In this document: piece by piece, positions 1 to 8,489 of the stretch
Numbering within the stretch: position 1 is the first letter of the stretch
Layout of the letters: the number at the start of each line of letters is the position of its first letter
DNA from: SVTX01 sp045660325
Lineage (GTDB): Bacteria; Bacillota; Clostridia; Oscillospirales; CAG-272
Direction: 5' to 3'
Length of the DNA: 36,414 bases
NCBI GenBank assembly: GCA_045660325.1
Contig: JAZRDO010000024.1
Coordinates: 1 to 36,414 of the forward strand
The notes under the pieces: model-generated
What the model saw: only the letters and a program-made list of their open reading frames with translations
The model's database searches: none
What the model was told of the DNA's origin: nothing
Position numbers and translations under genes: made by a program

Positions 1-16
1 ATTGCCCGATCACGAC

Positions 17-76
17 TTCTGCATCTGAATTAATTCAGTCCTTGTTGAGGTGGACTGATTACTTCAGCGCAGAACA
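17..76 (+). other. Long imperfect RNA hairpin at the left edge
   Basis: Arms TTCTGC (17-22), CTGAA (25-29) and a segment ending CAGTCC (31-41) pair in order with GGACTG plus ATTA (52-61), TTCAG (63-67) and GCAGAA (69-74), leaving a 10-nt loop. A terminator follows within a few bases. This could be the 3' end of a structured RNA or the tail of a transcript whose gene lies outside the window. I do not recognise the family, and no reading frame through it is convincing. Confidence 0.4.
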
Positions 77-106
77 AAAAAGAAGGGCGGTCGCCCTTCT
101 TTTTTT
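76..106. terminator. Bidirectional intrinsic terminator
   Basis: A perfect stem AAGAAGGGC / GCCCTTCTT around a GGTC tetraloop (80-101) has a T run on the right and an A run on the left, so it can end transcripts from both directions. It overlaps the stop codon of the minus-strand gene at 105-668. Confidence 0.85.
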
Positions 107-668
107 ATTTTTTACTTAAGCTTCGCTTATAAAGCTTAAACAAAGTATAGTTATTGAATCTTAAAACAAACACAGGGAGAATACTGAGAACGAAATTTAC
201 AAGATAGATGGGGAGCCAGATTGAGAGAGTGCTCACACCCGGAATAAACATAATAAGGAAGCCGAAGAGCGCGTTTTCAAGATGAATGATAACGCCGCAG
301 TTTGCTTCAAAGAGAAAGCGTTCAAGGCGCTTCGAGTCGCTTATGTTTCCCACGCTGTCCTTGTGGAAATTCGTAAATCCGCCAAGCTCGGGAACTATTT
401 TTACAAGTCCCTTTGCGCCGAATTTTTGATAGAATTTATATTCCTTTTTTGACACCTCGTATATTTTGTGGCGGGGCATATACCACGATGCGGGAGTAAG
501 CCTGCGGATAATAAATGCAAATATTCCGTCGAGCGCGAATATTGACACGATACCAAGCGCGACGGATAGGGATATCCGTAAAAGCTCTCCCCACGAGAAG
601 GGAATACGGAGCATATTCGCGGCAATAAGGACCATACCGCATATCAAAACTGTAATAACGTAAAACAT
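105..668 (-). CDS. Membrane protein, CrtO (carotenoid glycosyl acyltransferase)-like
   Basis: 187 residues. Hydrophobic segments lie at about 1-20, 30-55, 125-145 and 148-170, with a basic C-terminus, so this is an integral membrane protein with about four spans. The middle reads as a short polar domain containing VPELGGFTNFHK and then LERFLFEANCG next to IHLENALFGF. That order (basic helix, P-E/D-x-G, F-x-K, L-E-R-F, then a His next to a membrane span) resembles proteins annotated as glycosyl-4,4'-diaponeurosporenoate acyltransferase (CrtO family), common in Clostridia without any carotenoid pathway. The family link is by eye only; no other carotenoid gene is visible, so the acyltransferase activity should not be assumed. 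The start is supported by AAGGA upstream. It has its own promoter at 705-733 and reads away from the beta-helix gene. Confidence 0.6.
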   Translation of the reverse strand: MFYVITVLICGMVLIAANMLRIPFSWGELLRISLSVALGIVSIFALDGIFAFIIRRLTPASWYMPRHKIYEVSKKEYKFYQKFGAKGLVKIVPELGGFTNFHKDSVGNISDSKRLERFLFEANCGVIIHLENALFGFLIMFIPGVSTLSIWLPIYLVNFVLSILPVFVLRFNNYTLFKLYKRSLSKK

Positions 669-704
669 TTTTATTTTCCTTGAAAAATTTTTTAATACTC
701 ATAC

Positions 705-733
705 ATTATAACAGTATTTGACAAAAAATTCAA
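705..733 (-). promoter_or_regulatory. Sigma-A-type promoter for the CrtO-like gene
   Basis: On the minus strand, TTGAAT (728-733) and TATAAT (705-710) are separated by 17 bp, 37 bp before the start codon. Confidence 0.6.
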
Positions 734-742
734 TACTGAATT

Positions 743-1360
743 TTATTTTCCCTTGAAAACCGAAAACGCCTTCACGTCGCGCGACACGGTGGATAGTGGC
801 GGCACGGTGGAATATTCGTCAATAAGGATTCCCGCGCCGATAACGCTGTTAGTGCCTATTTTTGCAAAATCGCATATAATTGCGCCTCTTTTTTGATTGC
901 CGCACGTAAGAGCCTGCTTTTCCTCACATACTGACACTCCCGAGGATAACTGTGCGCCGTTGCCGATAATCGAGCCGCAAACGATATTCGAGTAGTTGAG
1001 TCGCGCCTTGTCAAGTATGATGCTTCCCATGATCTGCGAGTTGTCGCCGATACTTGCGAAGCTCCCGATAACAGAGGATTTTATATGCGCACAATGACCT
1101 ATGCTTGCGCCTCGGCATATTATCGCGGGAGCGTCGATCTTAACGCTTGAGGAGAGGGTGGCGGATTTGTGTATCCATATATTTTCTGCCACCTCGTCGT
1201 ATTCAAGATAGGATAGGGAAGGCCCTTTTTTGAGTATGAAGCTTATAAGATTTGCAAGCGCGTCGTCGGGGGTTGAAAACGTGGAAAAAAGCTCGGAGGT
1301 AATACTTTTTGTTGTGTTGAGTGAGCTCTGGCGAAAGGGGATCTTTACGTTTCTTTTCAT
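743..1360 (-). CDS. Left-handed beta-helix (hexapeptide repeat) protein, GlmU C-domain-like
   Basis: 205 residues. The first 60 residues are a short helical region. From about residue 61 (IWIHKSATLS) to 190 the sequence follows the hexapeptide rhythm of left-handed beta-helix acyltransferases: IDAPAIICRGASIG, SSVIGSFASIGDN, SIIGNGAQLSSGV, GTNSVIGAGILI. This is the acyltransferase half found in GlmU and in Clostridia proteins labelled UDP-N-acetylglucosamine pyrophosphorylase-like. There is no nucleotidyltransferase domain (no GTAxRM-type loop), so it is not a complete GlmU. A catalytic His of the acetyltransferase type is not obvious. The role could be sugar-nucleotide or cell-envelope acylation, or purely structural. 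The start is supported by GAGAGG upstream. It is divergent from leuS. Confidence 0.75.
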   Translation of the reverse strand: MKRNVKIPFRQSSLNTTKSITSELFSTFSTPDDALANLISFILKKGPSLSYLEYDEVAENIWIHKSATLSSSVKIDAPAIICRGASIGHCAHIKSSVIGSFASIGDNSQIMGSIILDKARLNYSNIVCGSIIGNGAQLSSGVSVCEEKQALTCGNQKRGAIICDFAKIGTNSVIGAGILIDEYSTVPPLSTVSRDVKAFSVFKGK

Positions 1361-1464
1361 ATTGTTCCTCTCTTATTTTTATTTTCTATTTTAGTATGGC
1401 AAAATTTGTGTGGATTTAGGCGGAAAATTTGTAATTTTATTTTGTAAAATGCAAAAAAATTGAC

Positions 1465-1493
1465 TTGACAAAGGTGTGAGCGTGTATTATAAT
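1465..1493 (+). promoter_or_regulatory. Sigma-A promoter of the leuS T-box transcript
   Basis: TTGACA (1465-1470), a 17-bp spacer and TATAAT (1488-1493) form an exact consensus. Transcription should begin near 1500, just before the T-box. Confidence 0.9.
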
Positions 1494-1504
1494 AAATGAT
1501 GTAT

Positions 1505-1770
1505 TGATAAATAAATCAAAATTGCTGTGATAAAGATAGAGATAAAGGTGCGTTTTACAGAGAGCCGTGACGGTGGGAATCGGCAAACGGAATTTATCTT
1601 ACTCACTTTTGAGCATTCGGGCGAAATTTCAAAAAGCAGTTCGGACGGCTGCCACCGTTATCGGTAATTGAGAGAGGGCGTATGCCCTAATCGGAGTGGT
1701 ACCGCGGAAGCTTAGCTTTCGTCTCCCGAAGAACGAGACGTTCTTTTGAGAGACGGGGCTTTTTTATTTT
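1505..1770 (+). promoter_or_regulatory. T-box riboswitch leader, probably leucine-specific
   Basis: The leader has the AGAGAG element (1557-1564 region), a GGTG distal loop sequence (about 1571-1575), the antiterminator core GAGTGGTACCGCGG (1694-1707), and a terminator with CGTCTC (1720-1725) pairing GAGACG (1750-1755) followed by a T run (1760-1766). Reading back from the GAGC at the base of Stem I, the specifier position holds CTC (1602-1604), a leucine codon followed by a purine, which fits the gene downstream. Uncharged tRNA-Leu should stabilise the antiterminator and raise leuS expression. The class is certain by sequence; the exact specifier is inferred. Confidence 0.93.
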
Positions 1771-1804
1771 TTAAAAATACAAACAGATATATAAAAGGAG
1801 AAAA

Positions 1805-4213
1805 ATGATGAAATACGATTATCTTTCCGTTGAGAAAAAATGGCAGGATAAGTGGGATGCCGCCCACATTTTTGAGGCGCAGGATTTTTCGGATAAGCCG
1901 AAGTTCTACGGACTTGTTGAATTCCCCTATCCCTCGGGTGCGGGAATGCACGTAGGACATATCAAGGCGTATTCCGGTCTTGAGGTAGTTTCAAGAAAGA
2001 GAAGAATGCAGGGCTATAACGTGCTTTTCCCCATAGGCTTTGACGCGTTCGGTCTTCCTACAGAAAACTCTGCTATCAAGTTCAACACACATCCTAGAAT
2101 ACTTACAGACAGAAATATTGAGAAGTTCTCCTCTCAGCTTAAGCGTGTTGGCTTCTCGTTCGACTGGACAAGAACCGTTGACACGACCGAGGAGGATTAT
2201 TACAGATGGACTCAGCATATCTTTATTGAAATGTTCAATCGTGGACTTGCATTCAGAGATACTGCTCTTGTAAACTACTGCCCTCACTGTAAGGTAGTAT
2301 TGTCCAACGAGGACTCCCAGGGCGGAAAGTGCGATATTTGCCACAGCGACATTATCCAGAAGTCCAAGGACGTTTGGTATCTCCGTATTACAAAGTATGC
2401 CGACAGACTTCTCACAGGCCTTGAAGGCGTTGACTATCTCCCTCAGGTAAAGCAGCAGCAGGTGAACTGGATCGGCAAGTCTACGGGCGCGTTCGTTAAT
2501 TTTGCAATTGACGGCGGCGAGGAGAATGAAACACTCCGTATTTATACAACACGTCCCGATACGCTCTTCGGCGTAACGTTTATGGTTATCGCTCCCGAGC
2601 ATCCTATTATCCAGAAGTATAGAGATACAATCAGGAATATTGCAGAGCTTGACGCGTACCGTGAGGAATGCGCAAAGAAGACCGAGTTCCAGAGAACACA
2701 GCTCGTAAAGGAAAAGACCGGCGTTAAGATCGACGGTATCTGCGGTATCAACCCCGTAAATGGAAAGAAGATTCCGATCTATACGGCCGATTACGTAATG
2801 ATGGGCTACGGCACGGGCGCTATTATGGCAGTTCCCGCACACGATGAGCGCGACTACGACTTTGCAAAGAAGTTCGGCATTGATATAATTGAAGTTATCA
2901 AGGGTGGCGACATTAATGAGGGCGCATACGCAGGCGACGGAGAAATGGTTAACTCCGAATTCCTCAACGGCCTTGACAACAAGAAGGATTCTATCAAGAA
3001 GATGATCGAAGTCCTCGAGGCAAGAGGCATTGGCGAGGAGGGCGTTCAGTACAAGATGAAGGACTGGGCGTTCAACCGTCAGAGATATTGGGGCGAGCCT
3101 ATTCCGATCGTTCACTGTCCCGCGTGCGGCATGGTTGCGCTTCCCGAGGATCAGCTTCCTCTCCGCTTGCCCGAGGTAAAGAATTTTGAGCCCGGCGAGG
3201 GCGGTGAATCCCCCTTGGCAAAGATCGAGGAGTTTGTAAATTGCAAGTGTCCCAAGTGCGGTGGCGACGCAAAGAGAGAAACCGACACAATGCCCCAGTG
3301 GGCAGGCTCGTCCTGGTACTTCCTCCGTTACATTGGTCCCCACAACGACAAAGCCGTTGCAGACCCCGAAAAGCTTAAGTATTGGATGCCCGTTGACTGG
3401 TATAATGGAGGCATGGAGCACGTAACAAGACACATGATCTACTCCCGCTTCTGGCACAAGTTCCTTTACGACACAGGCGAGGTTAATACGGAAGAGCCTT
3501 ACGCGAAGAGAACTGCGCAGGGACTTATCCTTGGTCCTGATGGCGAGAAGATGTCCAAGTCCCGCGGAAATACGGTTGATCCTAACGAGGTAATTGACAG
3601 CTTCGGCGCGGACGTTCTCCGTACGTATATTCTCTTTATGGGCGATTACGGCGCGGCAACTCCCTGGTCTGACAACTCTGTTAAGGGCTGTAAGAGATTT
3701 ATCGAGAGAGTGTGCGATCTTAAGACTATGGTAAACGGCGAGGGCGAGAGCAAGCTTTCCTCCTCCTTCCATAAGACTATCAAGAAGGTAAGCGCGGATA
3801 TCGAGGAAATGAAGTTCAATACAGCGATTGCCGCTATGATGGGACTTCTTAATGAAATTTGCGACGCGGGCACGCTTACTGTTGACGAATATAAGGTATT
3901 TATCCGCTTGCTTTGTCCTATCGCTCCTCATATTTGTGAAGAGCTCTGGGAGGAGATTGGCGAGAGCGGCTTCTGCTCGCTCGCAGAGTGGCCCGTACAC
4001 GACGAGGCTAAGACGGTTGACTCCACGGTTGAGATTGCGGTTCAGGTAAACGGCAAGCTCAAGACAACCGTTACACTTCCTCTCAATGCCGAGAAGGATA
4101 TGGCTCTTGCGACCGCAAAGGCTGATCCTAAGGTTATGTCTGCAATTGAAGGCAAGACTATTGTTAAGGAAATTCTTATTCCTAACAAGATTATCAATGT
4201 CGTTGTAAAATAA
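1805..4213 (+). CDS. leuS: Leucyl-tRNA synthetase
   Basis: 802 residues, normal length for bacterial LeuRS, a cytoplasmic class I enzyme that joins leucine to tRNA-Leu using ATP. Visible landmarks: the HIGH-type signature PYPSGAGMHVGH (41-52), a zinc-knuckle-like CPHC...CDIC stretch near 160-178, the CP1 editing domain with TTRPDTLFG and GTGAIMAVPAHDERD (near 255-360), a second CxxC pair (CPAC and CKCPKC) in the ZN1/leucine-specific region, and KMSKS at 582-586. The anticodon-binding and C-terminal domains follow. The start ATG is 4 nt after AAGGAG; a second ATG follows directly. Expression is controlled by the T-box leader upstream. An antisense open frame of 669 codons across this gene is a shadow. 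Confidence 0.98.
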   Translation: MMKYDYLSVEKKWQDKWDAAHIFEAQDFSDKPKFYGLVEFPYPSGAGMHVGHIKAYSGLEVVSRKRRMQGYNVLFPIGFDAFGLPTENSAIKFNTHPRILTDRNIEKFSSQLKRVGFSFDWTRTVDTTEEDYYRWTQHIFIEMFNRGLAFRDTALVNYCPHCKVVLSNEDSQGGKCDICHSDIIQKSKDVWYLRITKYADRLLTGLEGVDYLPQVKQQQVNWIGKSTGAFVNFAIDGGEENETLRIYTTRPDTLFGVTFMVIAPEHPIIQKYRDTIRNIAELDAYREECAKKTEFQRTQLVKEKTGVKIDGICGINPVNGKKIPIYTADYVMMGYGTGAIMAVPAHDERDYDFAKKFGIDIIEVIKGGDINEGAYAGDGEMVNSEFLNGLDNKKDSIKKMIEVLEARGIGEEGVQYKMKDWAFNRQRYWGEPIPIVHCPACGMVALPEDQLPLRLPEVKNFEPGEGGESPLAKIEEFVNCKCPKCGGDAKRETDTMPQWAGSSWYFLRYIGPHNDKAVADPEKLKYWMPVDWYNGGMEHVTRHMIYSRFWHKFLYDTGEVNTEEPYAKRTAQGLILGPDGEKMSKSRGNTVDPNEVIDSFGADVLRTYILFMGDYGAATPWSDNSVKGCKRFIERVCDLKTMVNGEGESKLSSSFHKTIKKVSADIEEMKFNTAIAAMMGLLNEICDAGTLTVDEYKVFIRLLCPIAPHICEELWEEIGESGFCSLAEWPVHDEAKTVDSTVEIAVQVNGKLKTTVTLPLNAEKDMALATAKADPKVMSAIEGKTIVKEILIPNKIINVVVK

Positions 4214-4228
4214 TTTGAAAAAATTCTC

Positions 4229-4257
4229 TTGACAAATGGTTTTTTATGGTGTATAAT
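4229..4257 (+). promoter_or_regulatory. Sigma-A promoter of rpsU
   Basis: TTGACA (4229-4234), 17 bp, TATAAT (4252-4257): exact consensus, starting 16 bp after the leuS stop codon, so rpsU has its own strong promoter. Confidence 0.88.
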
Positions 4258-4322
4258 GATTGAGTGTTGTGTAATTATGGCACAAAATAACTTTTCGTAT
4301 CAGTGAGGGGAGGGAAAAAGAC

Positions 4323-4499
4323 ATGGCAGAAGTTAAAGTAAAAGAAGGCGAATCTCTTGATAGCGCTCTTCGTCGCTTTAAGCGTCAGTGCGCTCGCTCC
4401 GGAATTCTCACAGAACTTCGCAAGAGAGAGCACTACGAAAAGCCCAGCGTAAAGCGTAAGAAGAAGTCTGAAGCTGCACGCAAGAGAAAGTACAAGTAA
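4323..4499 (+). CDS. rpsU: 30S ribosomal protein S21
   Basis: 58 residues, very basic, the usual length for S21, a late-assembling protein of the small ribosomal subunit near the mRNA exit platform. The N-terminal part VKVKEGESLDSALRRFKRQC and the following GIL...E(L)RKREHYEKPSVKRKKKSEAARKRK order match the family. It starts at ATG after a long purine-rich ribosome binding site (GAGGGGAGGG, 4305-4316). It is monocistronic here, with its own promoter and a strong terminator. Confidence 0.97.
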   Translation: MAEVKVKEGESLDSALRRFKRQCARSGILTELRKREHYEKPSVKRKKKSEAARKRKYK

Positions 4500-4521
4500 T
4501 TTTGTATTCAATAAAATAGGG

Positions 4522-4552
4522 GGACACGGAAACGTGTCCGCCTGTTTTTTTT
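4522..4552 (+). terminator. Intrinsic terminator of rpsU
   Basis: GGACACG-GAAA-CGTGTCC (4522-4539, GNRA-type tetraloop) is followed within four bases by an eight-T run. Confidence 0.9.
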
Positions 4553-4727
4553 CTTATGTCGGGCGCTTGGATATGCTCCTTGGGGGGCGATATGATTTGG
4601 ATCAAAGCGTGGTTTTTGTGGGATTTTGTTGTTTCAGTATATATTTTTTGTTGAAAATGATGATAAATTGGGTATATTTTCCGTGTAATTTGAACATTTT
4701 AATAAAACGGAAAAACAACAAAAGCTA

Positions 4728-4756
4728 TTGACAAAAATTAATCATTGTGGTATAAT
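4728..4756 (+). promoter_or_regulatory. Sigma-A promoter of the flavin/Rnf-like operon
   Basis: TTGACA (4728-4733), 17 bp, TATAAT (4751-4756): exact consensus. No other equally good promoter or terminator is visible before 15165, so this may drive the whole 10-kb operon. Confidence 0.85.
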
Positions 4757-4920
4757 TGTCTTTGAGTATGATTTAACTCATATGGTTAATCTGAAGCTTA
4801 AAATTATGAATTTTATTCATCTTATTATATAAGAGCGATTCTGATATTTAAGCCGCAGATTAACTGTATGAGGCGAATTATAATTAAAAAAATTTTATAT
4901 AACAAGGAAGGTAAAGAAAA
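4757..4920 (+). other. Unassigned 5' leader of about 158 nt
   Basis: The transcript from the promoter above would carry a long AT-rich leader before the lipoprotein start. I see no FMN riboswitch, T-box or terminator signature in it. AAGGAAGG lies just before the start codon. The stretch from 4553 to 4727 is AT-rich and shows no gene. Confidence 0.4.
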
Positions 4921-5985
4921 ATGAAAAAGTTTCTTGCAATTCTTTTGTGCGCTGTAATGGTTCTCGCTGTAGTAGCTTGTAACAATAACGGTGGCACAGA
5001 AACACCCGATCCCACACCCGCTACTGAAGCAGAGTACAAGCTCGGTATGGGCGTAGTTGTTAACATGGACAGCTCCGCTGCAGGTAACGCTCAGGTTGAC
5101 GCAACTGTTGCTGCAGTTGTTCTCGACGCTGAAGGTAAGATTGTTGCTTGCCGTATCGACGTAGCTCAGAACAAGTTCGCTGTTGCTAACTTCGCTACAG
5201 AAGCTACAAAGACATTCGAAACAAAGATGGAACTCGGCGACCGTTACGGCATGGCTGGTAAGGTTGATAACGACGGTAACGGCGTTAAGCTCGAGTGGTA
5301 CGAGCAGACAAAGGCATTTGAAGCATACGTTGTTGGTATGACAGCTGCTCAGGTTGAAGCTATCGAGCTTCAGGAAGCAAACGGCCACCAGATCGCTGTT
5401 GACCAGGCTCTTCTCGATGCTGGCTGCTCCATGCAGATCACAGACTTCATCGCTGCTGTTGCTGCTGCTTGCAAGGACGAGCAGGGTATGAGCTTCAAGA
5501 CAGCTTCTACATTCACACTCGGCGTTTCCGCTGATACAGTTGCTAACGAGTCCGTAGCTCCCACAGCTGAGGCTAACGGCACAGTTAAGATGTACACAGA
5601 CTTCGGCGCAGCAGTTGTTGCTGACGGTAAGATCATCGCTGCTCTTAACGACGCTATTCAGCCCAACATCACAGTTGCTGCTGACGGTGCTATCGTTGAA
5701 AAGTCTTTCACAGCTACAAAGCGTAACCTCAAGGAAGATTACGGTATGGCTGGTAAGGTAGACGGTAACGGCGACGGCGTTAAGCTTGAATGGTACGTTC
5801 AGTCCGAAGCTTTCTCTAAGCACGTTGTTGGTATGACAGGTGAGCAGGTTGCTAACATGGAAACAGCTGCTAACATGATCGGTTACCAGATGACAACTGA
5901 CACTGCACTCCTCGAGGCTGGCTGCACAATCCAGATCACAGCTATCAAGGCAGTTGTAGCTGAGGCTGTAACAAACGCTAGATAA
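4921..5985 (+). CDS. Lipoprotein with two tandem FMN-binding-like repeats
   Basis: 354 residues. The signal peptide ends in the lipobox LAVVAC (Cys 20), followed by a short Asn/Gly/Pro linker, so it should be anchored on the outer face of the membrane. The rest is an internal duplication: repeat one (about 40-190) and repeat two (about 205-350) share YGMAGKV, a D/N-rich DGNGDGVKLEWY-type turn, VVGMT and (L)LxAGCxxQIT in the same order. Clostridia proteins of this kind are usually annotated as FMN-binding lipoproteins. The classical covalent motif [D/S]GAT[S/T] is absent; the matching position reads DAGCSMQIT / EAGCTIQIT, so flavin may bind non-covalently or not at all. Strong codon bias suggests high expression. 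It lies 28 bp before the apbE start, probably in one operon. Confidence 0.8.
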   Translation: MKKFLAILLCAVMVLAVVACNNNGGTETPDPTPATEAEYKLGMGVVVNMDSSAAGNAQVDATVAAVVLDAEGKIVACRIDVAQNKFAVANFATEATKTFETKMELGDRYGMAGKVDNDGNGVKLEWYEQTKAFEAYVVGMTAAQVEAIELQEANGHQIAVDQALLDAGCSMQITDFIAAVAAACKDEQGMSFKTASTFTLGVSADTVANESVAPTAEANGTVKMYTDFGAAVVADGKIIAALNDAIQPNITVAADGAIVEKSFTATKRNLKEDYGMAGKVDGNGDGVKLEWYVQSEAFSKHVVGMTGEQVANMETAANMIGYQMTTDTALLEAGCTIQITAIKAVVAEAVTNAR

Positions 5986-6013
5986 TTTTTGAATAAAAAC
6001 AGGAGAAGGAATT

Positions 6014-7072
6014 TTGAAAGTATTCAAATCCCTCATCTGCCTGTCCGTTGTTTTGGGGCTGCTCGTATTTTTTACGGGCTGCCCTGAAACTGCGAATATG
6101 GGAGATAAAATTGAGCCCAAGGGACAGGTAAATTTCGCATTTTTTGACACAGTCTCGTACGTTTATTGCTATGCTGACGACTCCCAGGAGACCTTTGACG
6201 CGAGATGCAAGACGGTTTGGGAGACACTTGGAGAGTATCATAAGCTCTTCGACATTTATTACGAGCATTCGGGTGTAACTAACCTGAAAACTCTTAACGA
6301 TAACGCCGGTGGTGAGGCAATGGTGGTTGATGAGAAGCTCATCGACTTTTTGCTCTATGCCAAGGAGCTTTATGAGGTTACGGGCGGCGAGATGAATATC
6401 ATGATGGGAGCGGTGCTTCGCATCTGGCACGATTGCAGAGAGGCAGGAAACCGTATACCCACTGATGAGGAGCTTGCCGAGGCTAATAAGCACACGGATA
6501 TTTCTCTTCTTGAAATAGACAAGGAGAATAAGACGGTTCGCATTTCCGACCCCGAGGCGTCGCTTGACGTAGGCGCGCTTGGAAAGGGCTACGCTACCGA
6601 GAAGGCAGCGAAGGTACTTGAGGAGCAGGGAGCCGAGTCCTACGTGCTTAACATTGGCGGAAACATCCGCATTATCGGAACTAAGCCCGATGGATCGGGC
6701 TGGGATACGGGAATTAAAAATCCCGCGAATCCCTCAACCTACGCTATGTATCTTACGATCTCTGACATTTCCTGCGTAACCAGCGGAAATTATGAAAGAT
6801 ACTACGTTGTGAACGGAGAACGCTATCACCACATTATCGATAAGGACACCCTGATGCCCGCGTCGTATTTCGGTTCCGTTTGCATCTTAACTGCTGATAG
6901 CGGACTTGCCGACGCGCTCTCAACGGCTCTGTTTTCCATGAGCTACGAGGACGGTCTTGCTCTTGTAAATAAAATCGGCGGCGTTGAGGTAATCTGGATT
7001 ACAAATGACGGCGAGATCTACAAGACTGACGGTATTTCCAAGATTGAAAATACCGAATACGGCAAGAAATAA
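6014..7072 (+). CDS. apbE: FAD:protein FMN transferase (ApbE), lipoprotein
   Basis: 352 residues, normal for ApbE, which moves FMN from FAD onto a Thr/Ser of target proteins such as RnfG and RnfD outside the membrane. A lipobox FFTGC (Cys 23) follows a short signal peptide. Family motifs: SLDVGALGKGYATEKA (near 180-195), YVLNIGGNIRIIG (near 210-223), HHIIDKDTLMPA (near 275) and the metal-site region SGLADALSTALF (near 295-310). The start is TTG, supported by AGGAGAAGG just upstream; the signal peptide would be lost with a later start. The position directly before rnfC fits its job of loading FMN on the RnfG and RnfD of this operon. Confidence 0.95.
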   Translation: MKVFKSLICLSVVLGLLVFFTGCPETANMGDKIEPKGQVNFAFFDTVSYVYCYADDSQETFDARCKTVWETLGEYHKLFDIYYEHSGVTNLKTLNDNAGGEAMVVDEKLIDFLLYAKELYEVTGGEMNIMMGAVLRIWHDCREAGNRIPTDEELAEANKHTDISLLEIDKENKTVRISDPEASLDVGALGKGYATEKAAKVLEEQGAESYVLNIGGNIRIIGTKPDGSGWDTGIKNPANPSTYAMYLTISDISCVTSGNYERYYVVNGERYHHIIDKDTLMPASYFGSVCILTADSGLADALSTALFSMSYEDGLALVNKIGGVEVIWITNDGEIYKTDGISKIENTEYGKK

Positions 7073-7133
7073 ATTTGAAAGCAATTTTAATTGATTATAA
7101 AAAATAATTATAAAAACGGAAGGAGAAACGGTT

Positions 7134-8489
7134 TTGAAAAAAGATATTTCATCTTTGCACGTGCCCCACAATAAAAATACTGCGGCATGCACTCCTGTTG
7201 CAATCGAATTGCCCACAGAAGTAATTTTGCCTATGAATATGCATTCGGGACACGATGCCGAACCTATCGTATCTGTTGGCGACCACGTAAAGGTCGGTCA
7301 GCTCATCGCAAGGGAAGAGGGAAGATTTTCCTCCCCCGTACACGCAACAATTTCCGGTACGGTTGTTGAGATTGCTCCTATGCCTACGTCCAAGGGCAGG
7401 GACACACTCGCTATCCGTATTGAAAGCGACGGAAAAATGGAAATTTCCGAAGATGTTAAGGCTCCCGAGATCACAGACTGTGACAGCTTCCTTCAGGCTG
7501 TAAGAGAAGGTGGTATCGTTGGTCTTGGCGGCGCTGCTTTCCCCACATGGGCAAAGTTCAACGAAGCAAAGAACCCTGATTATAAGGTTGACACAGTGCT
7601 TATTAATGCGGCAGAGTGCGAGCCTTATATCACAAGTGACCACAGAATGATGCTCGCTCACCCCGAGCTTATCGCTGACGGTATTGAATATCTCCGCAAG
7701 TATATGAACGAGTATCTTGGCGATGCAACATACAAGATCTGCATCGAAAAGAACAAGGCAGATGCTATTGCGGTATTGAAGGAAACATTCAAGGACAAGC
7801 CTTACGTGGTAATTCACGAGCTTAAGACAATTTATCCTCAGGGTGCTAAGCAGGTAATGCTTTACAATGCAACAGGCAGAGTTGCTGTTGCAGGCAGAAG
7901 ATTCCCCTCCTTTGGCGCACTTATTATCAACGTTTCCTCCATCGCAAAGATGGCTGAATACCTCAATACAGGTATGCCTCTCGTTGAGAGAATCGTAACG
8001 GTTGACGGTCCTGCAGTTGACAAGCCTATGAACCTTATCGCTCCTATCGGTACACGCATCAGCGAGCTTTTGAAGGTTACAGGTCTTAAGGCTGAGCCCG
8101 GCAAGGTAGTAGTTGGCGGTCCTATGAATGGTACTGCAATCTGCTCTGTTGACGATCCTATCGTTAAGGTTTCCAATGCAGTTCTCGTATTTGACGAGAA
8201 GAGCGCAGTTCTTCCCGAAGCTTCCGCTTGTATCAACTGCGGTCGTTGTATGGAAAAGTGCCCCGTTGGCATCAGCGTTGCAAAGGTTGACCGCGCAATG
8301 AACGTAAAGAACGAGGACAGACGCGCAAAGCTTCTTATCGACACAGGCGTTCGTCAGTGTGTTGACTGCGCTTGCTGCTCTTACGTTTGCCCCGCAAACC
8401 GTCCTCTTCTCCAGATAAACTGGGATGCAAAGGCGTTCCTCAAGAAGTACGCCGCAGCACAGAAGGAAAAAGAAGGAGGTAACAAATAA
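7134..8489 (+). CDS. rnfC: RnfC-type NAD(H)/FMN and Fe-S subunit
   Basis: 451 residues, usual length. RnfC is the cytoplasmic subunit that exchanges electrons with NAD(H) through FMN and two [4Fe-4S] clusters. Seen here: an N-terminal barrel-sandwich segment (about 30-100), the FMN/NAD site GIVGLGGAAFPTWAK (about 126-140) with NAAECEPY, and two cluster motifs CINCGRCMEKCP and CVDCACCSYVCP (about 365-420). The start is TTG after AGGAG. Its stop overlaps the rnfD start (TAATG), suggesting translational coupling. The subunit looks complete and functional, in contrast to the altered RnfA and RnfE further down. Confidence 0.95.
   Translation: MKKDISSLHVPHNKNTAACTPVAIELPTEVILPMNMHSGHDAEPIVSVGDHVKVGQLIAREEGRFSSPVHATISGTVVEIAPMPTSKGRDTLAIRIESDGKMEISEDVKAPEITDCDSFLQAVREGGIVGLGGAAFPTWAKFNEAKNPDYKVDTVLINAAECEPYITSDHRMMLAHPELIADGIEYLRKYMNEYLGDATYKICIEKNKADAIAVLKETFKDKPYVVIHELKTIYPQGAKQVMLYNATGRVAVAGRRFPSFGALIINVSSIAKMAEYLNTGMPLVERIVTVDGPAVDKPMNLIAPIGTRISELLKVTGLKAEPGKVVVGGPMNGTAICSVDDPIVKVSNAVLVFDEKSAVLPEASACINCGRCMEKCPVGISVAKVDRAMNVKNEDRRAKLLIDTGVRQCVDCACCSYVCPANRPLLQINWDAKAFLKKYAAAQKEKEGGNK

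Noticed and set aside
1991..4000. 669-codon open frame antisense to leuS
   Set aside because: No family motif and no ribosome binding site; it is a composition shadow of a certain gene.
4825..6150. Long antisense frame over the FMN-type lipoprotein
   Set aside because: A Cys/Ser/Val/Leu-rich shadow caused by strong codon bias on the plus strand.
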